Shown: positions 10,195-21,352 of the stretch, piece after piece
Numbering within the stretch: position 1 is the first letter of the stretch
How the letters are laid out: every line of letters starts with the position of its first letter
NCBI GenBank assembly: GCA_024195265.1
Contig: JAJLRJ010000009.1
Coordinates: 887,001-951,000, forward strand
DNA length: 64,000 bases
Source: Dendrophyllia cribrosa
Taxonomy: Eukaryota; Cnidaria; Anthozoa; Scleractinia; Dendrophylliidae
Direction: 5' to 3'
Made by a program: the position numbers and the translations under genes
The notes under the pieces: model-generated
Database searches by the model: none
What the model saw: the letters and a program-made list of their open reading frames with translations, nothing else
Told to the model about the DNA's origin: nothing

Positions 10195-10574
10195 AAACAT
10201 ACGAATGTTCACCTGATTTAAAGTGGAACTGGAAATAAATCGGAGCCTGCTCTTTTGGAACTCTAGGAAACATGTAGTGAGAGTCGTAAAGGCCTGTGGG
10301 AAGGCTTAATCCGTGGGCGCTTGTGGGAAGGCTGCAAAAAGGTGCTGGCGTTGCTTTTCTTACATGGCTTTGAACAGCATTGTGAAGGTGACTTACGCTC
10401 AGGTCATGGATACGGCGGTCACCAACAACAGTCCTTTTAAGGACTAATCTCACCAGGATGAACACACCACATAGTTCTGGGCTCAAACATTTATTATACT
10501 CTCGTTATAAATTGAGATGCAGGAGCGAAATAAAGTTTTTCTTTTAACCTCAGTTTGACTTCCGCAGTGGTCGA

Positions 10575-10800
10575 GTTGGTTAGAACCACCTTGTACAGAA
10601 TGATAAACAGCACCACAGGAAGGTACTGCTCAGTAGCTTTCATTTGAATGGTCACACTTAAGGATTTCATCCACAGACTCACAAACGTTAAAACTACCTT
10701 GTACAGCATAATAAACAGTACCACAGGAAAGCACTGCCTGCTCAGTAGCTTTCATTTGAATGGTCACTTTCATCCACAGACGCATAAAGTTAAAACCAAG
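10575..10800 (-). repeat. 106-bp satellite, ~2 monomers (- orientation)
   Basis: Monomers of the dispersed 106-bp family in reverse orientation, 0.4 kb downstream of the APIP stop codon. They abut the MITE at 10816. Confidence 0.85.
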
Positions 10801-10815
10801 TCAAGTGGTGTTGCT

Positions 10816-11125
10816 GTAAGGCCTCGTCCACACGTATACGTTTACGTTCGTGAACGCATATCTTTTTTTTATCTAAAACGCTCCCGTCCACACGAAGCCA
10901 GCCATCGTTTACGATTCGTTTTCACGTGTCCACACGTAAACGCTAAAACAGTACGTAAACGATTCAAATCTGCGTTTTCGAAAATATCCACTTTGGAGAG
11001 CGTTTTCGAAAATATCCGTTTAGGGTGACCGTTTTCATCGTTTACGGATCTTTACGTGTGGACGGGAGGCCTAAACGCATAAAAAAATATGCGTTTATGA
11101 ACGTATACGTGGGGACGGGGCCTAA
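10816..11125. mobile_element. 310-bp hAT-like MITE (TAGGCCTCGTCCACACGTA type)
   Basis: The TIRs read TAAGGCCTCGTCCACACGTA at the left and the complement of TTAGGCCCCGTCCCCACGTA at the right. The interior is rich in CGTTTACG and CGTTTTCG palindromes. The terminal sequence is of the kind common in invertebrate and fish hAT-derived MITEs; the superfamily is inferred from memory. Confidence 0.7.
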
Positions 11126-11129
11126 GAGT

Positions 11130-12140
11130 GACGTGATACATGCTACTGTTGAGAATTTCGCAGTTCATCCAAATAACATCTCCCAAGTTGACTGTTTACT
11201 TTGTTCCAGTCACCTGCCATCTATGTCTGGTGTATATTGATATTTAAAAGATGAGAAATATAATATATTTGCTATGTTGGGATGTACTGCAGACAATATG
11301 GAAATTCAGTATTGTCTCAAGCGAAAGAAATGGTCTTTAGGTCAGCATGGTCGCAATTTTAATTGGAACTTTTTTACGAAAACACATTTTCATCCTTTTC
11401 TTTCTTTTAATTATTTCAATGGTAAGGGATCGTTTTCTAATATCGAGGTGCGTTTGATTAAATTTTTGCGTGCAATTATTTCTATCACGCAGGCTTTATT
11501 TTTGATAATGCAAAGGTGACATTTGCGACTTTAATTCTTTCCTTCTTTACTCGTTTCCTTTCAATTTCCCCGTTATTATACCATCAGAAGATCAATAATG
11601 AAAGTTAATTACAGTGGAAGTCATTAGAGGATTTCCATGGAAATTATCACATTAGATATTTCGGTTCGAGAACAAAAATAAAGATCACTTGAAAATGACG
11701 GCGATTTTATTGTTACGAGGGTCTTAACATGTTGAGAGATCACAATAAAAGGTTCATGGTAAGTGTCTTGGAACGGAAAATGATTAAAGTTTTCGTCGAA
11801 TGTATAAAGCCACGGATCTAAATAAGAAAATTCAAATTTCTCTGTGACAGCTTGCCGGCCAAAGCAGGTTTAATTTGAACACCTTTGTAGCTTATGCAAA
11901 TGGTCGTAATATAAATTGAAAATATAAGCCCCCTGGGTAATAAAGGAAAAATATAGATTATCAGATTTGGGTGTTTCTTTCAAGCATCTGGGGTGTTAAT
12001 TACTTCCTTGGATAAGAAAGAAAAAGCGTTTAAGTTGTCAAAGCGGTAAAAGCAGAGAAAACCAACAAGAATGGCCATATTGTTATAGCTCACGAAGGCT
12101 GGAAAAAATCAAACTCGTTTCTTTTTAAACGCTGAATTCT
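11130..12140. other. Intergenic, AT-rich, no supported feature
   Basis: Only short chance ORFs are present (for example 11274-11519 +), without recognisable motifs or splice context. No repeat family from elsewhere in the window was recognised here. Confidence 0.5.
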
Positions 12141-12144
12141 TATA

Positions 12145-12741
12145 TTGTTCATGAAAGGCGTCAAGTTTCTTCAATTTTCTCCAATTTGCCCCACACGGGT
12201 TCAAGATGAATCTACAAAAGAGGAAATTAAATCGACTTCGCATTCGTTTGCGGCTCAGAATGAAGACATAACAATGAAATACGAGGCTCTTTTCGAATTA
12301 ATGGAAGAACGGATGAAACGGGAAGAATGCATTCTATCTACAAGTCCCCATAAAAAGGTAGTTAATGCCATTCGCTATGCGAAAGCTGTAAACTCATCTC
12401 TGGACTCCAATCTCGAGAAAACGTTGGAGTTGCTGCATCGAGAATTCGAGCAGGAATTTCGTCGCATCCTCGATGTACAACAAACAGCGTGTAAGGAATT
12501 TCCCGCGCTTGAGCGCTATTCACGTTCGGTTTATTCTGGAGCTACAAACAAACAGTTTCGAAGACGACTGAGCGAAGCTTTGGCAAGTAAAAGGCGAAAT
12601 GAAGAGTTTAAACGAACGCGTACTCGTCTTTCATTACCAAGTTTATCACCCGTTGAACCTTCCGGTCGAGAAGACAATGTGTATGTTCCATTATCCCGCT
12701 CGAAAAAGGACAGCGAAATTGTGTACCTTCCGCCTATATGA
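12145..12741 (+). CDS. Hypothetical protein, 198 aa, charged and helical
   Basis: This is a 198-codon open frame of non-repetitive, coding-like composition that I do not recognise. The protein is hydrophilic, rich in Glu, Lys and Arg, with probable helices around residues 45-65 (KYEALFELMEERMKREE) and 90-115 (EKTLELLHREFEQEFRRIL). A basic stretch follows (FRRRLSEALASKRRNEEFKR), then a low-complexity C-terminus ending VYLPPI. There is no signal peptide, membrane segment or known motif. The first ~20 residues may be non-coding: they coincide with a pyrimidine-rich tract ending in AG near 12205, so this could instead be a terminal exon whose upstream exons were not found. It lies between the APIP 3' end and a satellite array. 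A real gene is likely but not certain. Confidence 0.5.
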   Translation: MFMKGVKFLQFSPICPTRVQDESTKEEIKSTSHSFAAQNEDITMKYEALFELMEERMKREECILSTSPHKKVVNAIRYAKAVNSSLDSNLEKTLELLHREFEQEFRRILDVQQTACKEFPALERYSRSVYSGATNKQFRRRLSEALASKRRNEEFKRTRTRLSLPSLSPVEPSGREDNVYVPLSRSKKDSEIVYLPPI

Positions 12742-12879
12742 GTGAAGATGCTAAAGACGTTTGTTTTATTATAGAATCTTTTTATTCTAGACGGAGTAGT
12801 TGTGTTATGTGAATATGGCTCGAACGTTTTACTCTTCAGGATAAAATCCTGATCATTTCAAGTGATTTTATTTATTGTC

Positions 12880-13030
12880 TTGTACAAAGTGGTTGTAACT
12901 TTTGAGTCGGTGGATGAAATCTTCAAGTGCCAGCATTCATAAGTAAATATTGAGCGGTGTATTCGAGAGATGATGTTTGTTTTGATGTACAAGGTGGTTC
13001 TAACTTTCAGTTTCTGAGTTGAATCTAAAG
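12880..13030 (+). repeat. Diverged 106-bp satellite units (+ orientation)
   Basis: Two decayed + strand monomers (CTTGTACAAAGTGGTTGTAA and similar) immediately precede the long - strand array, forming a head-to-head junction near 13030-13050. Confidence 0.7.
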
Positions 13031-13044
13031 ATGTGTCCATTCGT

Positions 13045-14455
13045 TCACCGACTCAAAAATTAGAACAACCTTGTACAGCATAACAAACAGCACCACAGGA
13101 AAGTACTGCTCAATAGCTTTCATTTGAATGGTCACACTTTAGGATTTCATCCACATACTCAAAGTTAGTACTACCTCATATGTCATAATAAACAGCACCA
13201 CAGGAAAGTACTGCTCAGTAGCTTTCATTTGAATGGTCACACTTAAGGATTTCATCCACAGACTCAAAAGTTAGAACCACCTTGTACAGTATAATAAACA
13301 GTACCACAGGAAAGTACTGCTCAGTAGCTTTCATTTGAATGGTCACACTTAAGGATTTCATCCACAGACTCAAAAGTTAGAACCACCTTGAACAGCATAA
13401 TAAACAGCACCACAGGAAAGTACTGCTCAGTAGCTTTCATTTGAATGGTCACTCTTAAGGATTTCATCCACAGACTCAAAAGTTAGAACCACTTTGTACA
13501 GCATAACAAACAGCACCACAGGAAAGTACTGCTCAGTAGCTTTCATTTGAATGGTCACACTTAAGGATTTCATCCACAGACTCAAAAGTTAGAACCACCT
13601 TGAACAGCATAATAAACAGCACCACAGGAAAGTACTGCTCAGTAGCTTTCATTTGAATGGTCACTCTTAAGGATTTCATCCACAGACTCAAAAGTTAGAA
13701 CCACTTTGTACAGCATAACAAACAGCACCACAGGAAAGTACTGCTCAGTAGCTTTCATTTGAATGGTCACACTTAAGGATTTCATCCACAGACTCAAAAG
13801 TTAGAACCACCTTGTACAGTATAATAAACAGTACCACAGGAAAGTACTGCTCAGTAGCTTTCATTTGAATGGTCACACTTAAGGATTTCATCCACAGACT
13901 CAAAAGTTAGAACCACCTTGAACAGCATAATAAACAGCACCACAGGAAAGTACTGCTCAGTAGCTTTCATTTGAATGGTCACTCTTAAGGATTTCATCCA
14001 CAGACTCAAAAGTTAGAACCACTTTGTACAGCATAACAAACAGCACCACAGGAAAGTACTGCTCAGTAGCTTTCATTTGAATGGTCACACTTAAGGATTT
14101 CATCCACAGACTCAAAAGTTAGAACCACCTTGTACAGCATAATAAACAGCACCACAGGAAAGTACTGCTCAGTAGCTTTCATTTGAATGGTCACTCTTAA
14201 GGATTTCATCCACAGACTCAAAAGTTAGAACCACTTTGTACAGCATAACAAACAGCACCACAGGAAAGTACTGCTCAGTAGCTTTCATTTGAATGGTCAC
14301 ACTTTAGGATTTCATTCACAGACTCAAAAGTTAGAACCACTTTGTACAGCATAATCTACAGTACTACCTGAAGAACATACTGCTCAATAGCTTTCATTTG
14401 AATGGTCACACTTTAGGTTTTCTTTCATTTCACAGACTGTAAAGTTATAGAACCA
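13045..14455 (-). repeat. 106-bp satellite array with higher-order structure
   Basis: About 13 monomers of exactly 106 bp. The motif AGTACTGCTCAGTAGCTTTC starts at 13207, 13313, 13419, 13525, 13631, 13737, 13843, 13949, 14055, 14161 and 14267. Diagnostic variants (TTGTACAGTATAATAAACAG; TTGAACAGCATAATAAACAG; TTTGTACAGCATAACAAACA with CACTCTTAAGG) occur in the order A B C B C A B C A' C, so multi-monomer blocks were duplicated. The outer units are more diverged. Confidence 0.95.
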
Positions 14456-14459
14456 TATT

Positions 14460-15180
14460 ACGTAAGTTTAGGTTCCATTTGGGTAAAAATATAAACAAAT
14501 GGAAGGTTCCTACATCCTGACATGTAGAACAATTAAAAAGACTTTAAAAACCCATCATTCACTGATTATTTTAGGAAGACAAGTATTGCTCTAAGAGAAC
14601 AATTTTAATTTTTTTCTGCCGGAGTATTTCTGCTTCTTTTAATCTCATCTGGCAGTAAAATGTCCTAAATTGTGCTGTCAGGCGTCATTGATGGGGATTG
14701 TATCTCACTTGGATATGAACCACTCATTAAAAAATTTAATCCATTTGCATGTGTCATTTCATTTCCTGAAAAATATTTTTTTGTTTTTCCAATTTACATT
14801 TACGATATTCTAGTTAAAATATATATTTTTAACCTACAGCATTTGAATCAAGTATTCCCCTTACCCCGTTCTCAATGTTGTTTTAGAAATTACTTCCCCT
14901 CGACTGAGTTGGCATTTCCAACATTGAGAACGTGGTTTTCCAAACACAATTCTTATTCCGCGTTTGTAGCTAAAGCATCCCTCTCGTGTTACAAGCCAAT
15001 CTTGTTTCCGTCGCGCCAATTGCAGGCAAACACGATTCTTAATGTCATTGCCATAAAAAAATGTCATTTATCCTTTTTTCGAAAGATCTGACAGAAATGC
15101 CTGTCAACTTAAAAGTGCGCCTCCATGAAACAGCAATAATCATCAACAGATGCTTCATCGTCTCCTAGTTTCACTTCCCG
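14460..15180. other. AT-rich intergenic stretch
   Basis: No convincing gene is seen. A 14-bp inverted repeat (CGTTCTCAATGTTG, about 14868-14938) brackets a short segment. The open frame at 14672-15091 lacks recognisable features. Confidence 0.4.
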
Positions 15181-15440
15181 TTATCTCCCGGTGATATTCG
15201 GTTTTTCTAGAAAACCTTTGGGTTATCTTCTTTACTTCTGCGTGTGATCTTCGGTAATACTCGGGAATCTTCGGCTTATCTTCTTTACTTCTCGAAAAAC
15301 ATCGGTTACCAACGAAAGCCTTTATTCCAAAGTTCCGGCAATGCCCGGATGATCTTCGGTGACACTCGGGAATCTTCGGGTTGTCTTTTTTTTACGGAAA
15401 GCATCGATTGCCCGTGGAAGTCGTCTTCGTAAAAAAAGCC
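15180..15440. repeat. ~105-bp tandem repeat (GATCTTCGGTAA type), left part
   Basis: Units start with GATCTTCGGTRAYACTCGGG at 15246 and 15351 (period about 105). A related unit resumes at about 16497-16600 beyond the Penelope fragment, so the retroelement appears inserted in this repeat. Confidence 0.65.
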
Positions 15441-15444
15441 ATTC

Positions 15445-16480
15445 CGTTTTCTCAGTTTCTCAGACTTCGACGTCTATGTTGTGACGACTCTGATTTTTCC
15501 AACAAATCAGTTTTTCAAGAAACGTGGGTACCCTGACTCTATTGTTAATACGGGCCAACAACGTGCACAACAGATCGACAGACAATCAGCACTACAAACG
15601 TCGCAGAAGGAAGAGAACGAGAGAATTCCATTCACCCTCACTTTCCACCCAACAACACAGCCAAAAGCATCATTTACAAAAATTTCAAATTACTCCAAAA
15701 CGACTCCGAAACTGGCAGAATTTTTTCACAACCCCACTAATTTCATTCAAACGTGACAAAAACATAGGCAACTTTCTAGTTACGAGCGCACTGAAATCTG
15801 ACGATGAACCGGGAACTTTTAAATGCGCACGCACACGATGCAACACTTGTCCTTTCATTCACAACGCGAACAGAATAACGGCAACCAAACGATCTTTTAA
15901 AATCACTGATCGTTTCACATGCACCTCCGTAAATGTTATCTACTGCATAACATGTACTTTTTACAAAAAGATATACATTGGCGAAACAGGGAGGAGACTG
16001 GGCGACCGTTTTCGTGAACATCTCCGAGACGTTGAAAAAATGACAAAGACGCATCCAAACCAGTCGCGCGTCATTTCAATCTTACTAACCATTCTAAACA
16101 ACACATGACAATCTGCGGCCTTTCCATGGTACACCAGGGTAACACAGAAAGCCGTAAAAACTTAGACCAAAAAATATCTTTTAAATCGGCACTCTCAAAC
16201 CCCACGGAATCAACGAACGCTTTTCTTTCAACTAATTTACATTTGTTTTTCACGTCACCAAATTTCCACCAATAGTGAACTCCACCACTTATATAAAACC
16301 ACACACTACCCACAATCCCTTGATTCGCTCCGACGAAGGGCTTGCGCTCGAAACGTCAGCTTTCTCGATTCTTTTTACGGTAGCTAATTTGCCTTATCGA
16401 CTCAGTCGATAAAACCAAATTCTTGTGCTTCACCCCCACCGACGCAGCACCATTGTTCCTCTAGAAACTAACCCCATTCG
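15445..16480 (+). pseudogene. Penelope-like retroelement 3' fragment with GIY-YIG endonuclease, frameshifted
   Basis: Three overlapping frames each carry part of a Penelope-like C-terminus. Frame 15481-15756 has QRAQQIDRQSALQTSQKEEN. Frame 15524-16108 has LISFKRDKNIGNFLV, then CARTRCNTCPF, then the GIY-YIG core NVIYCITC...KKIYIGETGRRLGDRFREHL. The sequence then shifts frame near 16070 and continues with homologous residues to about 16260. The 5' reverse transcriptase part is absent. The 3' untranslated end contains a hammerhead-like motif (16325-16362). It is a dead copy, with at least two frameshifts. Confidence 0.85.
16325..16362 (+). ncRNA. Decayed hammerhead ribozyme-like motif of the Penelope element
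   Basis: Stem I is GCT (16327-16329) with AGC (16358-16360). The core box reads CCGACGA instead of CUGANGA (16330-16336). Stem II is GGGC/GCTC with a TTGC loop, then GAAA (16350-16353), a two-base-pair AC/GU stem III and C as the cleavage-site base. Penelope-like elements are known to carry such minimal type I hammerheads. The U to C change at a core position predicts loss of activity. One extra A lies between the core box and stem II. Confidence 0.45.
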
Positions 16481-16489
16481 GATTTATGA

Positions 16490-16605
16490 GTTCCGTAATG
16501 TCTGAGCTATCTTCGGTAATTCTCGGAAGCTTTCGGTTATCATAAGTGGGGATAATTTGGTTACCCACGGAAGCCATTATTGTCTTCGGGTTTCTTTGAA
16601 GATAA
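16490..16605. repeat. Continuation of the ~105-bp CTTCGGTAA repeat
   Basis: The segment with CTATCTTCGGTAATTCTCGG and TTGGTTACCCACGGAAGCC matches the units at 15246-15440, on the other side of the Penelope fragment. Confidence 0.55.
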
Positions 16606-16769
16606 ATCGGCGCGGCTACTGCAAAAGCTGTCACCTTGCTGGAGTGTTTAATAGTGGAAAAAGAATAAACTGATAAACTCAAAAGATACATTGAAGAGTC
16701 TCACCGCACATTGAGGAATGCACTTTTCCCAAGACGTCGGCTTTTGAACAAAAAAATGTCGTGTTCAAA

Positions 16770-17090
16770 AAGGACACTCTCCCCTTTCACTGACCTTATG
16801 TGATGTTATATCGCCAAATGCCACGACATATACAACTTAAAAGGATAAAAAGATTCTATAAAGCAAAACAAAACCAATAGTTTTGAGATAAAGTGCAGGA
16901 TTGCAAGGATGGAAGTGGATTACAGGCCATCAAATTTGATTCCGTGACAGGCGGTTAAGAAATCAAAACTTGTCATTCTTGTGGAATTTTGACTTGTTAG
17001 CAGTTATTTTGTCTCTTTGATTTATATTTCTTTGCTTTTATCGTTTTTGGCGACTTTTTCTTCCCATTTAAAGATAGTAAAGCAAGCGCC
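16770..17090 (-). mobile_element. Copy of the ACCGCCTGTCACGAAATCAA element family (- orientation)
   Basis: It shares ordered blocks with 31486-31790, 33215-33460, 36640-36720 and 61800-62490: a GTGGCATTTGGCGATATA terminus, GATAAAAAGATTCTAT, GCAGGATTGCAAGGATGGAA, and GACAGGCGGTTAAGAAATCA. No coding capacity is seen, so it is a non-autonomous element of unknown class. Confidence 0.65.
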
Positions 17091-17111
17091 TGTCCATAAT
17101 CAATCATAATC

Positions 17112-17490
17112 TAACCGCCTCCTGGTTAGCTCAGTTGATAGAGCACCGGTCTGCAGAGCGGGAGGTCTCGGGTTCGAACCCCGGCCGGACCAACACTCAG
17201 GGTCTTAAGGTGTTGCCTTTGCAATGACATCGGCAAATGGTTAGACCTTCATGTGGCTCGGATGACCACGTAGAAATGGCGGTCCCGTCTCCACATGGGT
17301 GGGGTGGGTGAGATGAGATCAACAATGGACCGATAGGGGCTGCCTGTGGCGCCTTCATAAGCTGACGTCCGATCTCATTGTCATAAGTGTATGTAAAGCG
17401 CCATGAGACATGTGTGATATGTGCGTGAAAACACGGTATATCGGCCGGGACAGTGTCCCTTGAAGACAGTTAACCGATACCGATACCGAT
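17112..17490 (+). mobile_element. tRNA-derived SINE with GATACC-repeat tail
   Basis: The head has a tRNA A box (TAGCTCAGTTG, 17127-17137) and B box (GGTTCGAACCC, 17171-17181), followed by a body of about 270 bp and the tail CCGATACCGATACCGATACT (17472-17491). The 5' acceptor strand does not pair with the GGCCGGA at the 3' side and the anticodon stem is mismatched, so it is not a functional tRNA gene. Confidence 0.8.
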
Positions 17491-17494
17491 ACTG

Positions 17495-19680
17495 ATATGG
17501 CGCACTACAACTCCACGTTTTGCAGAAGTCTGGTATTCTCAATGGTTTCTACTTCAAAGTGTGCCGTTTTACCGTGAAAGGTAACAAAAGCACGTGATAG
17601 GAATCCCATTAGATTCCTTCCGGTATACTAAATGGTCGAGCCGCCGGCGGTAAAACTCCGCTCATAACACTATCCTCCAGTCTCCCCTTCACTGTTATAA
17701 ATTCGTTATTCTTGTTCTTTGCGCTTCCGCGTTGTCGTGTTTACCCGGAAACAAGTCTCGTATTAAACCTAAAGTGCTTTTAATTTTAATTAGTTTCTGG
17801 GCTGTGTATGGTGGCCCAGCATAGTTGTGCGATCAGTATTTGAGTTCCCCCTAACAACGGTTACAGCGGTTTCCAATCACACGTGACCCATCGCAATTCA
17901 TTCAAAGCGACCAAAGTTGAGATTGATGGATGTCAATCAAAGAAAATTTGTTAAAGTTCTCTAAAATGCCGACAAAATTCTTGAACAACAGAGGGAAATA
18001 TTGAACAATTTAACAGCTGAGAAGAAATATTTTACGAAAATCGAATTTTAATCCAGTCACAATTTTAAAAAGATGTCTACCGTTAAAAATAAAAATAAAA
18101 GTTTATTGCGCCGTATGGTTTGACTTTATTACGGGCTTAAGCTGTCCTTGTATCAGTAAATTTAACCTGCAGTGGAAATTTAACTTTTTTTATTTCAAAC
18201 GCTATCTTCTTTTTTAAATTCTAAGGGCTTTTCTTTGCACCAAAACCAAACTTTGGTCACCTTGAGTAAATCTAATAGAAAATCTTTTAACAAACGGCGT
18301 TTTTCTTAACTCCATTCCCTATTGGTTTAAAGCTGATAAAAACATACACAAACCGTCCGGCATTGTCGATCATTTTTCACCGCCAACATTTCGAACCATT
18401 CTGTTCAGTCCCGTATAACGAAATATTTTTTCACGTGCCTCGTCATCAAGCGGAGTTAGTTTTCATGCAGGCCGTTGTTTCTACGCTTCAGTGGCGAATT
18501 CAAATGGATTTCTCGTGTTTTTTTCGCGCCTTCAATAATTTAACGGGTTTTCTTCTAGCGGGTGCAACCTGTTGATCACAAGCCAAATTAGGAAAAGAGG
18601 CTCGTTGGCATTTGTAAACGAGCGAAGACGTCGTCGTTCGGTTCTGTTTTGAAAGCAGCTGTAGTCAAGTATATTTTCTCCAGCCGATGGCGTGTTAACC
18701 GTCTCTAGAACATTTTTGTCAATTTCACAAGGAATGGATGTTGTTTGTTTTTCGCCAAGAAGTGTAGCGAGGACCAAGGGATAAAGAAATATGGGAATTT
18801 CTTCGCAAGGTAAGATACGAAAGTTTATGGTCTGTCATGACGCCAATGGTCTATTATGGGAGCGAATAAGTCGATTATCAAAGGTTTGGGAGTAAATTAT
18901 AGTTGGATAAAAGACTCGAACGTTACTTGTGCGTTGCGATATTGGATATATAAACGGGACGGTTAAATACTGATATACATGGACTTAAACTGGCTGTCTA
19001 AAAAATATTTGATACTATCTCAAAAGATTTATCTGACCACTCAGTCCTTTTTACATTTTTTGGTAAGAAAACAATTTTAATAGAAAGTGGTTTTTTCCAG
19101 TTGCAACGTCGAAACGTTAAGTTAGTAAAATAGAATGCGGTGATTTAAAAGTCGTAATCGAGGGAAATGACTAACTGAAAACCGAAACAAAGGTATTTCA
19201 TAAATAAGTAATAAAGACGAGTCATTGAAAATCACAAAAGATCTGAACAAAAACGAACTGGTAAGAGCACCAGAAAATGAAGGCGGTTGGGGGAGTCGCC
19301 AAATTTCTTCAACGATCGAAGCTTTATTTGATTGCATTTTATTTTAAGTTTTATGTGGATTATCAATGTCGATGTCCATTTTTTTTTAAAGAAAGTGCGT
19401 TTTAAAAATAAAAAGTTTTTTTTTCAGGAGAGTGTAAATTGAGATTATGCTCTGAACTTCGTTAGATTTTGAAAAAAGGGGGAAAAACCAAACATAAACA
19501 GAAATTGTCACAAGATAAATCAGATGAATTAAATCCAGTAAATTAGATGAATTATGTCACTAAGCAATTGTTTTGTTTAATTTTGTTGATAAATTTCTAA
19601 AGAATTTCACTCAACTATAAATGCTTTTTCTTTTTTTATTAAATTATTTTGTAATAAGAGTTTAATATACTTTTTCTTCC
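17495..19680. other. Intergenic, no confirmed gene
   Basis: The part 17520-17830 contains a TATAAA-like box (about 17695) and other features reminiscent of a solo LTR, but no bounding TG...CA repeat pair or PBS could be confirmed. The rest (17900-19680) is AT-rich with short chance ORFs only. Confidence 0.35.
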
Positions 19681-19689
19681 CACTCTTTC

Positions 19690-20085
19690 TTGCAAAAATA
19701 CTGCTCATTAACTTTTATTTGAATGGTCACACTTTAGGATTTCATCCGGCCCCCAGATTCAAAAGTTAGAACCACCTTGTATAGCATATAATAAACAGTA
19801 CCACAGGAAAGTACTGCTCAGTAGCTTTCATTTGAATGGTCACACTTTAGGATTTGATCCACAGATATAAAAGTTAGAACCACCTTGTACAGCAAAATAA
19901 ACAGCTCAGTAGCTTTCATTTGAATGGTCACAATTTAGGATTTCACCCACAACCTTAAAAGTTAGAACCACTTTGTACAGCGTATAATAAACAGCACCAC
20001 ATGAAATAACTTCTCAGTAACTTTCATTTAAATGGTCACACTTAAGAAGTTCATCCACAGACGCAATAGTGAGAACAATATTATA
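19690..20085 (-). repeat. 106-bp satellite, ~4 diverged monomers (-)
   Basis: Reverse-orientation monomers with GCTTTCATTTGAATGGTCAC and GTTAGAACCACCTTGTA signatures, with internal deletions. The array lies in the intergenic space upstream of the sulfatase gene. Confidence 0.8.
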
Positions 20086-20089
20086 TAAG

Positions 20090-21340
20090 AGGAGATTAAA
20101 AATAACTGGCTCTTAATTTAACAAATATGACAAAGGAATTTTTCGTTTACACCGTGGATCCTAGATGTTTCAATATCGCCAATAGCTTTTAATTGCTATT
20201 GTTAAATAGTCCTTTAATAAAAAAAATGATAAAGCCTTGGTGAAAAATAATTTGATTGATGCACAGGGAATTAATGTAACACAACTTATGAAATGGAGTT
20301 AATCCATTTGTCTTTTTTTTTCTTAAACTGAGCAAATACTTTTGTATATCGACGTAAGTATTTAACGCTATTTTCAATTGTAAAGAAGTGTTAATTTGCC
20401 GAACCTAAAGCATAAAATCCTGATTCAAAATATAATAGAAAGTTTGGGAAGTTTTAAAATAAACAAAGTATTTTTACAATCAACTTTATCGATTTATGTT
20501 TTTACCAAAGGCAACCCCAAAACAAGGAAACGTCCATTTTCACGTAATACCGGGCTATTTAAAAGGGGTTAGTTTCTAAAGAATCCGTGGTACCGTGTCG
20601 ATAAATTAAGTGATAAAGTTTGACAAATTGTAGTGACAAAGTTTTCATATCTTTCTTCAAGACGTTCACACAATTCTCACAATGAAAAAGCTTTTGATCG
20701 TTGCTCACATATTTTCGTCCTGGTACCCGTCGTGACCCCAAAATCAATAGAGGTAACTATTTTATTTCAACACTCCATTGCGGGTCTTGCTTTCATAGCG
20801 AGCTGGTAGACAGCTGGGAAGTGTTTCCTTGAACACAGCTTTAACTGCGAAATATTCATGGAGAGCCGAGAAATCCTTCAATTACGCTACACACGACATG
20901 GGTTTATGAACTGTTAAGGTTTTAGTCGAGTGAGTACAGCAGATTTCAAATGATTTTTACTCCAGTTGAGTGCATTAAGACCAGGATGAGAAACCGTGTG
21001 AAGTTCTTTATTAGGTTTCATGTTGGGTTGAATTTGTTTTTCATTTGTTTAAAACAACGAAAACTCGCAGAGTACCTGATTTTGATTTGACAGAAAATCA
21101 AACAAAAAACTGATCTCCAAGTTTTCAAGAAAAAATATATATATTACGGGTTTTTAGTGATTTTTAGTGAAATCATGACGCGTTCAGGATGGTCAATCAA
21201 CCGAAATCATTTTCAAAAGCGAAATAATCGTTGTTTATGAACCACATGATTCCAATAAAACGTGCTCGCCCTTTTGAAAGGCAATAGCCTTGACTTGAAA
21301 CCCATATTATCTTACTTATAAATTTCGTTTTTTTTTTCTT
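20090..21340. other. Upstream region of the sulfatase-like gene
   Basis: AT-rich. The pyrimidine tract ending in CTTGTAG at 21341-21347 looks like a 3' splice acceptor just 5 bp before the start codon. A non-coding 5' exon is therefore expected somewhere upstream, but I could not place it. Confidence 0.4.
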
Positions 21341-21352
21341 CTTGTAGATTAT

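Noticed and set aside
10163..10486. Minus-strand ORF over the APIP 3' end
   Set aside because: It overlaps the last APIP exon in antisense and lacks recognisable features.
17115..17195. Functional tRNA gene
   Set aside because: A and B boxes are present, but the acceptor and anticodon stems do not pair, and SINE body and tail follow.
17520..17830. Solo LTR
   Set aside because: A TATA-like box and terminal-like bases are suggestive, but no clear inverted TG/CA ends, target duplication or primer-binding site were found.
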